64,000 nt of DNA from positions 682,001 to 746,000 of the forward strand of contig JBKBHS010000001.1 of NCBI GenBank assembly GCA_046299555.1. The letters run 5' to 3'. Under the pieces are notes generated by a model, which was not told the DNA's origin, ran no database searches, and saw nothing but the letters and a program-made list of their open reading frames with translations. Position 1 is the stretch's first letter; each line of letters begins with the position of its first letter. The DNA comes from CALKJP01 sp046299555. GTDB taxonomy: Bacteria > Bacteroidota > Bacteroidia > JACCXN01. Below are positions 7,472-15,755 of the stretch, one piece after another. Made by a program: the position numbers and the translations under genes.

Positions 7472-7543
7472 TGGCCTCGGCAGGAATCGAACCTGCATCT
7501 TGAGCTCCGGAAACTCACATACTATCCATTGTACTACGAAGCC
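7472..7543 (-). tRNA. tRNA-Arg (anticodon CCG)
   Basis: On the minus strand the 72 nt fold into a full cloverleaf. The acceptor is GGCTTCG/CGAGGCC with discriminator A. The D-arm is GTAC/GTAT with the GG of the D-loop, and the T-arm is GCAGG-TTCGATT-CCTGC. The anticodon arm is TGAGT-TTCCGGA-GCTCA, so the anticodon at 34-36 is CCG, reading CGG. The CCA end is not encoded. It is followed 14 bases away by a second tRNA-Arg gene. Confidence 0.92.
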
Positions 7544-7556
7544 ATGTTTTGATTTG

Positions 7557-7628
7557 TAGCCCCGACAGGAATCGAACCTGTATTTAAAGTTTAGGAAACT
7601 TCCGTTCTATCCATTGAACTACGGGGCC
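7557..7628 (-). tRNA. tRNA-Arg (anticodon CCT)
   Basis: 72 nt on the minus strand. The acceptor is GGCCCCG/CGGGGCT with discriminator A. The anticodon arm is GAAGT-TTCCTAA-ACTTT, so the anticodon is CCT, reading AGG. The T-arm has TTCGATT in the loop. It sits between metG and tRNA-Arg(CCG), only four bases after the metG stop, so the three genes may be read together. Confidence 0.92.
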
Positions 7629-7632
7629 AAAA

Positions 7633-9669
7633 TTATCGCACCGTACTCCCATTATTTATTTCTGCTTTTGTAGGCGCAACAAACGATAAGGTACCATCTG
7701 CATTTTCGGCCATTAAAATCATTCCTTTCGATTCAATACCTTTTATTTTTCGTGGTGCTAAATTGGCTAATACAGATACTTTCTGACCTATAATTTCTTC
7801 CGGTTTATAATATTCGGCAATACCTGATACAACGGTGCGTTTATCAATACCGGTATCAATCAATAATTTTAAAAGCTTATCAGTTTTAGGAACTCGCTCG
7901 GCCTCTAAAATAGTGCCAATGCGAATATCCATTTTTACAAAATCTTCGTAAGTAATATCTGCTTTTATTTCTTTATTTTCTTTGCTTGTATTTACTTCCA
8001 TTTTTTTAGATGCTTGCAATTTGTCTATTTGCTTTTGTATCACTTCATCTTCTACTTTGTTGAAAAGTAAAATTGTTTCGCCAAGTTGATGTCCTGCCTT
8101 TAATGTTTCGTTTAATGTTCCGCTAAAAACATATTTATTAATATTCAGCATTTTTAAAATACGCTCACTGGTAAAAGGCATAAATGGTTCCAGTATATAT
8201 GACAGATGCAAGGTTAATATCAATGAATTATAAATTACTTCTGCTGTTTTTTCTTTATCAATATTAATGAGTTTCCATGGTTCATTTTCCTGCAAGTATA
8301 AATTGCCGGCACGAGCTAAATTCATAGCTTCAAATAAAGCTTCTCTAAATTGAAATTTTTCAATGGAATGAGAAACTAATTGATGTGTTTTTTCAATTTT
8401 TTCTACAAGCGCAGTATCTAATTTCCCTTGAGGAATTTTGCCTTCGTAATACTTATGACTAAGCACCATTACTCGATTTACAAAATTTCCAAGTATGGCT
8501 ACCAGTTCGTTGTTTACACGTGCCTGATAATCTTTCCAGCTAAAATCACTGTCTTTAGTTTCGGGAGCGATAGAAGCTAATACATAGCGTAATTCATCTT
8601 GCTTGTTTGGAAACTCTTGTAAATACTCATGCAACCAAACCGCCCAGTTGCGCGAGGTTGAAATTTTATCTCCTTCTAAGTTTAAAAATTCGTTGGCGGG
8701 AACATTGTCTGCCCAAATAAAATCGCCATGCTCCATGAGCATTGCAGGGAAAATAATGCAATGAAAAACAATATTGTCTTTCCCTATAAAATGTACTAAA
8801 CGTGTTTCTTTATCTTTCCAATATTGTTCCCATTTTTCAGGATTCCCTTGTTGTTCAAAGTATTCTTTAGTAGCTGAAATGTATCCAATAGGCGCATCAA
8901 ACCATACGTATAATACTTTTCCATCAGCTCCTTCTACCGGAACTTTTACGCCCCAGTCTAAATCGCGTGTCATGGCTCGTGGCTGTAAGCCTTGGTTTAA
9001 CCACGATTTGCATTGCCCATATACATTCGGTTTCCAATCGTCTTTATGGCTTTCTATGTAAACTTCTATTTTAGGTTGAATTTTATCTAAGGGTAAAAAC
9101 CAATTTTTAGTTTTGCGTAATACTGGTTTTTCGCCTGATAGGGTAGAGCGTGGATCAATCAATTCGTTAGGACTTAAAGTGCTGCCGCATTTTTCGCATT
9201 GGTCGCCATAAGCATCGGTATTGCCGCATTTAGGGCAGGTACCCATTATGTAACGGTCGGCCAAAAACTGATTGGCTTTTTCGTCAAAATATTGCTCGGT
9301 AATTATTTCGTCAAAAACCTTTTTATCGTATAGGGTTTTGAAAAAATCAGATGCTGTTTGATGATGTATTTTTGAAGAAGTGCGCGAGTAAATATCAAAG
9401 CTGATTCCAAATTCGCGAAAAGCATCGCCCATCATTTTGTGGTATTTATCTACCACTTGTTGTGGCGTAATGCCTTCTTTTTTTGCTTTTATGGTAATAG
9501 GCACACCGTGTTCGTCAGAGCCGCAAATAAAAATTACATCCTCTTTTTTCTGACGCAGATAGCGTACATAAATATCGGCAGGTAAATAGCAGCCGGCAAG
9601 GTGGCCAATATGAACCGGGCCATTGGCATAAGGCAAAGCAGCAGTAACAGTATGTCGTTTAAATGTCAT
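7633..9669 (-). CDS. metG: Methionyl-tRNA synthetase with C-terminal tRNA-binding domain
   Basis: 678 residues. It charges tRNA-Met. The N-terminal class I signature HIGH is at about 20-23. A zinc knuckle follows (CPKCGNTDAYGDQCEKCG), and the KMSKS loop appears as KISTS. The anticodon-binding helical domain is followed by a C-terminal Trbp111/EMAP-II-like OB domain (about 565-678, with ILEAERVPKTDKLLKL and PRKIKGIESKGM). This is the dimeric, long MetG form usual in Bacteroidota. The start ATG at 9667-9669 follows a divergent gap of 65 bp shared with the LD-carboxypeptidase gene. Confidence 0.96.
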   Translation of the reverse strand: MTFKRHTVTAALPYANGPVHIGHLAGCYLPADIYVRYLRQKKEDVIFICGSDEHGVPITIKAKKEGITPQQVVDKYHKMMGDAFREFGISFDIYSRTSSKIHHQTASDFFKTLYDKKVFDEIITEQYFDEKANQFLADRYIMGTCPKCGNTDAYGDQCEKCGSTLSPNELIDPRSTLSGEKPVLRKTKNWFLPLDKIQPKIEVYIESHKDDWKPNVYGQCKSWLNQGLQPRAMTRDLDWGVKVPVEGADGKVLYVWFDAPIGYISATKEYFEQQGNPEKWEQYWKDKETRLVHFIGKDNIVFHCIIFPAMLMEHGDFIWADNVPANEFLNLEGDKISTSRNWAVWLHEYLQEFPNKQDELRYVLASIAPETKDSDFSWKDYQARVNNELVAILGNFVNRVMVLSHKYYEGKIPQGKLDTALVEKIEKTHQLVSHSIEKFQFREALFEAMNLARAGNLYLQENEPWKLINIDKEKTAEVIYNSLILTLHLSYILEPFMPFTSERILKMLNINKYVFSGTLNETLKAGHQLGETILLFNKVEDEVIQKQIDKLQASKKMEVNTSKENKEIKADITYEDFVKMDIRIGTILEAERVPKTDKLLKLLIDTGIDKRTVVSGIAEYYKPEEIIGQKVSVLANLAPRKIKGIESKGMILMAENADGTLSFVAPTKAEINNGSTVR

Positions 9670-9734
9670 AAATCAAAAATCAAATTTGTAAATTGCAGGC
9701 AATTCTCATTTTTTAAAAACGAAGCCCAAAGTTA

Positions 9735-10625
9735 ATGATAATCCCTACATACTTAAAAAAAGGCGATAAAATAGGCATAGTGGCAACTGCCCGAAAGATT
9801 TCGGAAGCAGAGTTGGCTCCGGCTATAAAAATAATTGAAGAAAAAGGATTGGTGCCTGTTTTGGGAAATAATCTGTTTGGGCAATTTCATCAATTTTCAG
9901 GTACTGATGCAGAGCGTTGTGCAGATTTGCAGCAAATGCTTGATGATGAAAGTATAAAAGCCATTATTGTTGCACGCGGAGGCTACGGCACCGTTAGAAT
10001 AATTGATAGCCTTGATTTTACTGCTTTTGCAAAGCATCCAAAATGGATAATTGGTTACAGCGATATTACTGTTTTACATTCGCATATTAATAAAACACTT
10101 GGTATTGCTACCTTACATGCCACCATGCCTATTAATTTTTTGCAAGATAGTTTTGCCACTGAAACATTGTTTAAAGCTCTGTTTGGAGAAAAAATACATT
10201 ACACCTTTAATGCTCATCCATTAAACAGAAATGGCCTTGCAGAAGGAGAGTTGGTGGGAGGGAATTTGTCTTTATTATATGCGCTGTGTGGTAGCGTTTC
10301 GGATTTAACAACCGATGGAAAAATATTATTTATAGAAGATTTGGATGAATACCTCTATCACATCGACCGAATGATGATGAACCTGAAACGCAGCGGCAAA
10401 CTCTCTAGGCTAAAAGCTTTGGTAGTAGGCGGAATGACAGATATGAAAGATAATTCCGTTCCTTATGGAAAAACAGCAGAAGAAATAATTGCAGAACATG
10501 TGGCTGAATTCGATTACCCTGTTTGTTTTAATTTCCCTGCAGGACATATTAAAAATAATTATGCCCTAAAACTGGGAGCTACCGCATATCTAAAAGTAGA
10601 TAAGGAGTGTAGTTTTGAGCAATAA
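9735..10625 (+). CDS. ldcA: LD-carboxypeptidase (muramoyltetrapeptide carboxypeptidase, S66 family)
   Basis: 296 residues, cytoplasmic (no signal peptide). It removes the terminal D-Ala from murein tetrapeptides during peptidoglycan recycling. Family features seen are ARGGYGTVRI, the nucleophile motif WIIGYSDITVLH (Ser in GYSD), the Glu in FIEDLDEYLYHIDRMM, and the C-terminal His in FPAGHIKNNYAL. The length is normal. It is monocistronic: divergent from metG and ended by a perfect palindromic terminator. Confidence 0.92.
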   Translation: MIIPTYLKKGDKIGIVATARKISEAELAPAIKIIEEKGLVPVLGNNLFGQFHQFSGTDAERCADLQQMLDDESIKAIIVARGGYGTVRIIDSLDFTAFAKHPKWIIGYSDITVLHSHINKTLGIATLHATMPINFLQDSFATETLFKALFGEKIHYTFNAHPLNRNGLAEGELVGGNLSLLYALCGSVSDLTTDGKILFIEDLDEYLYHIDRMMMNLKRSGKLSRLKALVVGGMTDMKDNSVPYGKTAEEIIAEHVAEFDYPVCFNFPAGHIKNNYALKLGATAYLKVDKECSFEQ

Positions 10626-10657
10626 AAAAAGCGTCCCGAAATTTCGGGACGCTTTTT
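10626..10657. terminator. Perfectly palindromic bidirectional terminator
   Basis: A5-GCGTCCCGAAA / TTTCGGGACGC-T5 is a perfect 32-nt palindrome starting right after the ldcA stop. It serves ldcA (+) and the converging DUF4412 gene (-). Confidence 0.9.
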
Positions 10658-10677
10658 AAGGAAAATAAACTCAAATC

Positions 10678-11322
10678 TTATTTTTCAAATTTCTTGTAAT
10701 CGGCTGGTATTTCAAAAAGTTTGCTGTCAATAGCTTTTTTGGTAACCTTAGTTACTTCCAATTTCCCTTTTTCTTTGCCGGTTGATAAATCTTTTTCAAT
10801 AGCTAAAAACGGAAAAGTACTTTTTGTTTCAGGTAATTGCTGATAGTAGGTGGCAAATTTATCTTTGCGATTAAGAGCAATTAATAAGCCTTCAAAAAAA
10901 TCAAAGTTTTCTTTTGCTAAATAATAGGTAATAGCTGTATTCTGTTCTTTGTTGCTAACAGTCCATTCATCGCATTTGTAACCTGCAATGGTTTTAGATG
11001 ATTTCCCCTTTTTAACTTCGCTATTATCAATTGTAATAAACTTGTTGTTGGGCGATACTAATTCCATATAAAGTTTACGATCAGGACTTAATGATTTTGC
11101 TTTGTTTTCTTTAGTGTTTACAATCATTATTCCGGCAATTTGTCCGTTGCTGCCGATTTCTTCAATACGTACCATATCTCCTTTAACATGATAGGTGTAC
11201 TTGGTGGTATCAATGGTAGTTTTGCGAGTAAATTCAATTGTGCCTTCAAAACTTTGTGCTAAAAGATTTGTGGCTAAAAATAATGTTAAGCCTGTGGTTG
11301 CTAAAAAATGCTTCATTGTCAT
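10678..11322 (-). CDS. Secreted DUF4412-type protein
   Basis: 214 residues. A clear signal peptide (MTMKHFLATTGLTLFLATNLLAQ, cleavage after LAQ) precedes a beta-rich domain. That domain begins SFEGTIEFTRKTT and has the DUF4412 pattern: YHVKGDMVRIEE, KTIAGYKCDEW and ITYYLAKE. Start could be 11322 or the second Met at 11316. It is expected to be a periplasmic or outer-membrane-facing protein of unknown function, common in Bacteroidota. It is divergent from yraN, with a 67-bp gap to the likely yraN start. Confidence 0.85.
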   Translation of the reverse strand: MTMKHFLATTGLTLFLATNLLAQSFEGTIEFTRKTTIDTTKYTYHVKGDMVRIEEIGSNGQIAGIMIVNTKENKAKSLSPDRKLYMELVSPNNKFITIDNSEVKKGKSSKTIAGYKCDEWTVSNKEQNTAITYYLAKENFDFFEGLLIALNRKDKFATYYQQLPETKSTFPFLAIEKDLSTGKEKGKLEVTKVTKKAIDSKLFEIPADYKKFEK

Positions 11323-11389
11323 AATTTTGTGTTTTAAATTATTATACGAAAGTAATAAAAAAACAGAAATTCCTGCTAATTTTATCCCT

Positions 11390-11755
11390 ATGGCTCAAAT
11401 ACATGATACCGGTAAACAGGGAGAAGCCTTAGCTGCCCGTTTTTTAGAAGATGCTGGATGCAAAATTCTTGCCACAAACTGGCGGTATAAGCAATACGAG
11501 CTGGATATTGTAGCACAGGAAAAGGATACCTTGCTTATTGTAGAAGTAAAAACGCGTGAAAGTAATTTTTTTGGCGAACCCGAAAGCTTTGTAACTAAAA
11601 CAAAACAAAAGCAATTAATAAAAGCAGCTGCAGCTTTTGTAGAGCAAAATAATTTAGATTTAGAAGTTCGTTTTGATATTGTATCGGTTATTATAGGTAA
11701 AGATAAACAGCAGCTAAATCATATTCCCGGAGCTTTTTATCCAACGCTTCGATAA
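11390..11755 (+). CDS. yraN: YraN/UPF0102 family endonuclease-like protein
   Basis: 121 residues from ATG 11390. A longer in-frame reading back to 11195 would run over the start region of the divergent secreted-protein gene, and the family normally begins near here. The restriction-endonuclease-like core is visible: GKQGEALAARFLED, NWRYKQYELDIVAQ and LLIVEVKTRE (D-x(n)-ExK). YraN is linked by family knowledge to DNA uptake or processing, but a precise role is not known. It is expected to be cytoplasmic. Confidence 0.9.
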   Translation: MAQIHDTGKQGEALAARFLEDAGCKILATNWRYKQYELDIVAQEKDTLLIVEVKTRESNFFGEPESFVTKTKQKQLIKAAAAFVEQNNLDLEVRFDIVSVIIGKDKQQLNHIPGAFYPTLR

Positions 11756-11895
11756 ATTTCAGTCTTCAGTCTGCAGTATGTAATGAGTTGGTTGGAAAAT
11801 TAAAATTGCCAATTGCCAACTGCTAACATCCTATCAATATAAATTCGTTAAAACATATTTTTTCAATAAGTTCAGCATTTCGTACATTAATGCAC

Positions 11896-11903
11896 TATCT
11901 TTG
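11896..11903 (+). promoter_or_regulatory. Probable -7 element for the rluB gene
   Basis: TATCTTTG fits TAnnTTTG and lies 19 bases before the ATG at 11923. No clear -33 TTTG is seen. Confidence 0.4.
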
Positions 11904-11922
11904 TCTTTAATAATTAATAATA

Positions 11923-13032
11923 ATGGAAAACAAAAGAAAATCAGGCAAAAGCAGCACCGAAAACAAAACTAAGAAGATTAATATCAAATCAGATAATCAA
12001 AAAAATAAATTTAAAAAATCAGTTGAAAAACCTAAATGGGCATCTAAAAAAATAGATGATGATTTTGATTTGGACGAATGGGATGATTTTGATATAGCAG
12101 GAAAGAAAAAAAATGCATCTGAAGACGATTATTTTAATAAGAAAAAAAGTCGAAAGGAACCTTTAAATAAGCGTTTTGATGAATATACCAAGTCAAAACC
12201 TCAACAAGCTGCGGCTAAAAATAATTACGAAAACAAATTCAAAAAATGGCAAAATAAAAGCGAAAAAAACAAATCTAAACTTAATAATAGAAAAGTTTCT
12301 CAAAAAAATGACGATGGAACCATTCGTTTAAATAAATATATAGCCAACACCGGAATTTGTTCTCGTAGGGAAGCCGATGAACTGATTAAAGCCGGTGCAG
12401 TAAGTGTAAACGGTAAAATTATTACCGAAATGGGCTATAAAGTTAAGCCCGGTGATGTTGTAAATTATGGCGGTCAAACAATTCGTCCTGAACGAAAAGT
12501 GTATATATTACTTAATAAACCAAAAGATTATATTACCACGGTTGATGACCCCCAAAAACGTAAAACAGTGTTGGAGTTAATTAAAGGAGCTTGCAAAGAG
12601 CGCGTTTATCCGGTTGGTCGTTTAGATAGAAATACAACCGGTCTATTACTACTAACGAATGATGGTGAACTTACAAAAAAGCTTACGCACCCATCGTATG
12701 GTGTTAAAAAAATATATCATGTAGTAACCGATAAAAGTGTTTCAAAGCAAGATTTAATGAAACTAATGGAAGGCTTTCGTTTAGATGATGGGTTTATTAA
12801 AGCCGATAATGCGGCTTATGTAGAAACTGCTGATAGTAAAAAAGAAATTGGCATTGAATTGCATAGCGGTAAATACCGTATAGTACGAAGAATGTTGGAG
12901 TATTTAGGTTATAAAGTTGTTAAACTTGATAGGGTAGTATTTGCAGGATTAACCAAAAAAGATTTACCTCGTGGTCATTGGCGATTTTTAACTGAAAAAG
13001 AAATTGCTATGCTAAAAATGCTTCCTTCTTAA
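11923..13032 (+). CDS. rluB: 23S rRNA pseudouridine synthase (RsuA/RluB family) with long charged N-terminal extension
   Basis: 369 residues. Residues 1-130 are Lys/Asn/Asp-rich, low in complexity and probably disordered. An S4 RNA-binding domain (about 134-185, IRLNKYIANTGICSRREADEL) and the RsuA-type catalytic domain follow. The catalytic domain has the signature GRLDRNTTGLLLLTNDGEL carrying the catalytic Asp, then KIYHV and GKYRIVRRM. It isomerises uridine in 23S rRNA. Choosing rluB over rluE/rluF rests on the S4 domain and general Bacteroidota practice. The charged extension is common in this phylum and may aid ribosome binding. It heads a run of same-strand genes reaching 20.1 kb. Confidence 0.88.
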   Translation: MENKRKSGKSSTENKTKKINIKSDNQKNKFKKSVEKPKWASKKIDDDFDLDEWDDFDIAGKKKNASEDDYFNKKKSRKEPLNKRFDEYTKSKPQQAAAKNNYENKFKKWQNKSEKNKSKLNNRKVSQKNDDGTIRLNKYIANTGICSRREADELIKAGAVSVNGKIITEMGYKVKPGDVVNYGGQTIRPERKVYILLNKPKDYITTVDDPQKRKTVLELIKGACKERVYPVGRLDRNTTGLLLLTNDGELTKKLTHPSYGVKKIYHVVTDKSVSKQDLMKLMEGFRLDDGFIKADNAAYVETADSKKEIGIELHSGKYRIVRRMLEYLGYKVVKLDRVVFAGLTKKDLPRGHWRFLTEKEIAMLKMLPS

Positions 13033-13065
13033 AAATAAGCAGAAAGGTTTTTCGTTTTAGGCTAA

Positions 13066-15741
13066 ATGCAATCTCAAGTAAAAAAAATAATTCTTGTATT
13101 AATTTCAATTCCGATTTTATTTATGTTATCGGTAAGCACGCTCGCTTATTTCTATCAAGATGAAATAAAACAGCGTTTGGTACAAGAATTAAATAAGCAT
13201 ATAAATACCGAAATTTCAATAGCAGCAATCGACTTTTCGGTATTCAAAAAATTTCCAAATGCAAGTATTGAACTAAAAAAAGTATTAGTAAAAGATGCTT
13301 GGGTAAATAAAGAAAATCCAAAAGATACCTTACTTTTTGCAGAAAATTTTTTTTTGCAGACGAGTTTGTTTGATTTAATAAAAAAAAATTATGAGATAAA
13401 AAATATAGAACTTAATCAAAGCATAATATATGTTAAGTATGATAAAACAGGAAAAAATAACCTAAATGTTTTTAAAGAATCATCAACCAATCAAAAGACT
13501 GCATTTAGACTAAATTTGCAAAAGCTGCTTTTAAAAAATCTTCAATTTAATTACAATGATAATCAAAATAAAAATAAAATAAATTTTTCAAGCGAAGAAT
13601 TATACTTAAAAGGCAATTTTTCTGAAAAAAAATTTGATTTAATTACGGAAGGAAATATTAGTGTTCAAACATTAAAATTTGCTGATGTAAATTATCTTAA
13701 TAGAAAAACCAAAGCTAATATTGATTTAGTATTGGCCATTGATACAGAAAGAGGAAACTATCAATTTAAAAAGAGCCAATTCGTAATTTCAAAACAGTCT
13801 TTTGATATTTCGGGAAATATTGAGAATGATGAAGACGAAACAGATTTAAATATTCATATAAGCGGAAAAGATATGGATATTCAATCAGTTTTATCCTTAT
13901 TGCCTGAAAAATATAATTCCGGTATAAAAGATTATAAAAGTGAAGGTGATTTTTATTTTAAAATGAATATTACAGGAAAAGTAGGTAAATATACTTCGCC
14001 CTCTGTAGATGCAAATTTTGGTATTAAGAATGCTACAATTGAATATATACCAACGGGAACAAAATTAAATAATATCAACACAAAGGGCTACTTTTCGACC
14101 GGTAAGAAAAATAGATCTGAAACATTTGAATTGATATTGGAAAATTTTTCTGCCAATATGAGTAATAGCGTCTTTAAGGGCGCATTTAATGTTATAAATT
14201 TTTCTCAACCTAAAATTAATATTGAAACAGTTTCAGAAATTGATTTAGCAGAATGGAAATCTTTTATTCAGCTCGATACAATTTCAGAAATGTCAGGTAA
14301 ATTATTAATTGACGCTCGCTTTGAAGGTACTATCAGAAACCCTAATGAATATACAGCCGAAGATTTTAGAAAATCAAGAACTGCCGGTAAAGTTATTATA
14401 CAAAATGCAAACTTAATCCTAAGACATAGTCCTAAATCATTAAGCAATGTTAACGCAGAAATGCTTTTTGATAATAATGACATTATTGTAAATAACTTTT
14501 CGGCTAATATTCTAAGCACAGCAATCGAATTAAAAGGTTTTTTCAGAAATATACTTTCATTCTTTTTTGTTTCTGACCAAAAGTTGGTAATTGATGCAAA
14601 GCTTAATTCTGCCATGTTAAACTTAGATGAGTTATTAGCAGATAATTCCACTTCCTCTGGTGATACTACTTTTAGCTTAAAGTTTTCAGAACGTGCAAAT
14701 TTGTACTTAAATGTAAATGTAGATAAGTTTAATTTCAGAAAATTTAATGCAGAAAATATAAAAGGCAAAGTAGTGTTGAAAGACAATAAACTATATGTGG
14801 AAAATGCTGAAATGAATACCATGCAGGGAAATGCAACTGTTAACGGATTATTGGATGCAAGTGACGAAAATGAATATGTAATAACTATTGAAGGCGATAT
14901 AAATAAAATTAATATTCAGGATTTATTTGTGCAGTGCGAAAATTTTGGACAAGATTTATTACAGTCAAAACATTTAAAAGGATTTGCTACTTCACATATC
15001 CAATTTATAGCAGCAAGCGATAATAAGTTAATATTAAAACCAGCCAAAGTTTATTCAAATGCCGATTTAGTAATTGAGAATGGAGAATTAATAAATTTTG
15101 AACCCATATATAATTTATCGCGCTTTATAAAATTGACTGAATTAGAACATATAAAATTCGGACAGCTTCGTACACAAGTACATATTAAAGATCGAACTAT
15201 TAATATTGCAAATACAAAAATTACTTCATCAGCTTTAAACTTAGAATTAGAAGGAAAGCATACATTTGATAATGTAATAGATTATCGTTTTAAAATTTTA
15301 TTAAATGAGCTTTTGTCTCAAAAAGCAAAAAGTGCAAAAAAAGAAAACGAAGAATTTTTAGAAGAAAACGATGAAGGTGGTATAAGAAAAATGGCTTTAT
15401 ATATCTCAATGAAAGGAACGGTTGATAATCCAAAGTTTTCGTATGATAAAATTGGATTAAGTAATAAAATAAAGCATGATGTAAAACAAGAAAAGCAAAT
15501 CGTAAAATCTATATTAAAAGAAGAATTTGGTGTTTTTAAAAACGATACTTCACTAAACACATCAAAAGAAATAAAAGCAGTAAAACTTCAGTTAGAATGG
15601 GAAGAACTGCCCAAAAAAGAAAATAATAAACAACAGTCTTATTTTAAAGATAAAGAAAAAACTAAATTTGACAGATGGCTCGATAAAATTGCTCCGCAAG
15701 AAAATCAAAAAAATCAAAATATAGAATTAGAACGTCCCTAA
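13066..15741 (+). CDS. AsmA-family inner-membrane-anchored periplasmic protein
   Basis: 891 residues. One N-terminal membrane helix (IILVLISIPILFMLSVSTLAYF) is followed by a long beta-rich periplasmic part. It has AsmA landmarks: EISIAAIDFSVFKKFPNASIELKKV near the start, and the C-terminal AsmA_2-like region around IENGELINFEPIYNLSRFIKL and KDRTINIANTKITSSALNLELEG. AsmA-like proteins are bridge-like lipid-transfer proteins that affect outer membrane assembly. The last about 100 residues are Lys/Glu-rich and unstructured. The gene is 33 bp after rluB and 14 bp before a histidine kinase gene. Confidence 0.85.
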   Translation: MQSQVKKIILVLISIPILFMLSVSTLAYFYQDEIKQRLVQELNKHINTEISIAAIDFSVFKKFPNASIELKKVLVKDAWVNKENPKDTLLFAENFFLQTSLFDLIKKNYEIKNIELNQSIIYVKYDKTGKNNLNVFKESSTNQKTAFRLNLQKLLLKNLQFNYNDNQNKNKINFSSEELYLKGNFSEKKFDLITEGNISVQTLKFADVNYLNRKTKANIDLVLAIDTERGNYQFKKSQFVISKQSFDISGNIENDEDETDLNIHISGKDMDIQSVLSLLPEKYNSGIKDYKSEGDFYFKMNITGKVGKYTSPSVDANFGIKNATIEYIPTGTKLNNINTKGYFSTGKKNRSETFELILENFSANMSNSVFKGAFNVINFSQPKINIETVSEIDLAEWKSFIQLDTISEMSGKLLIDARFEGTIRNPNEYTAEDFRKSRTAGKVIIQNANLILRHSPKSLSNVNAEMLFDNNDIIVNNFSANILSTAIELKGFFRNILSFFFVSDQKLVIDAKLNSAMLNLDELLADNSTSSGDTTFSLKFSERANLYLNVNVDKFNFRKFNAENIKGKVVLKDNKLYVENAEMNTMQGNATVNGLLDASDENEYVITIEGDINKINIQDLFVQCENFGQDLLQSKHLKGFATSHIQFIAASDNKLILKPAKVYSNADLVIENGELINFEPIYNLSRFIKLTELEHIKFGQLRTQVHIKDRTINIANTKITSSALNLELEGKHTFDNVIDYRFKILLNELLSQKAKSAKKENEEFLEENDEGGIRKMALYISMKGTVDNPKFSYDKIGLSNKIKHDVKQEKQIVKSILKEEFGVFKNDTSLNTSKEIKAVKLQLEWEELPKKENNKQQSYFKDKEKTKFDRWLDKIAPQENQKNQNIELERP

Positions 15742-15755
15742 GTATTAAAATTAAA

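Noticed and set aside
7306..7503. Short open frame across the tRNA region
   Set aside because: It reads through a tRNA 3' fragment and the antisense of tRNA-Arg(CCG); no start context or protein-like composition.
11195..11389. Longer start for yraN
   Set aside because: It would overlap the start of the divergent secreted-protein gene and add 65 residues foreign to the family.
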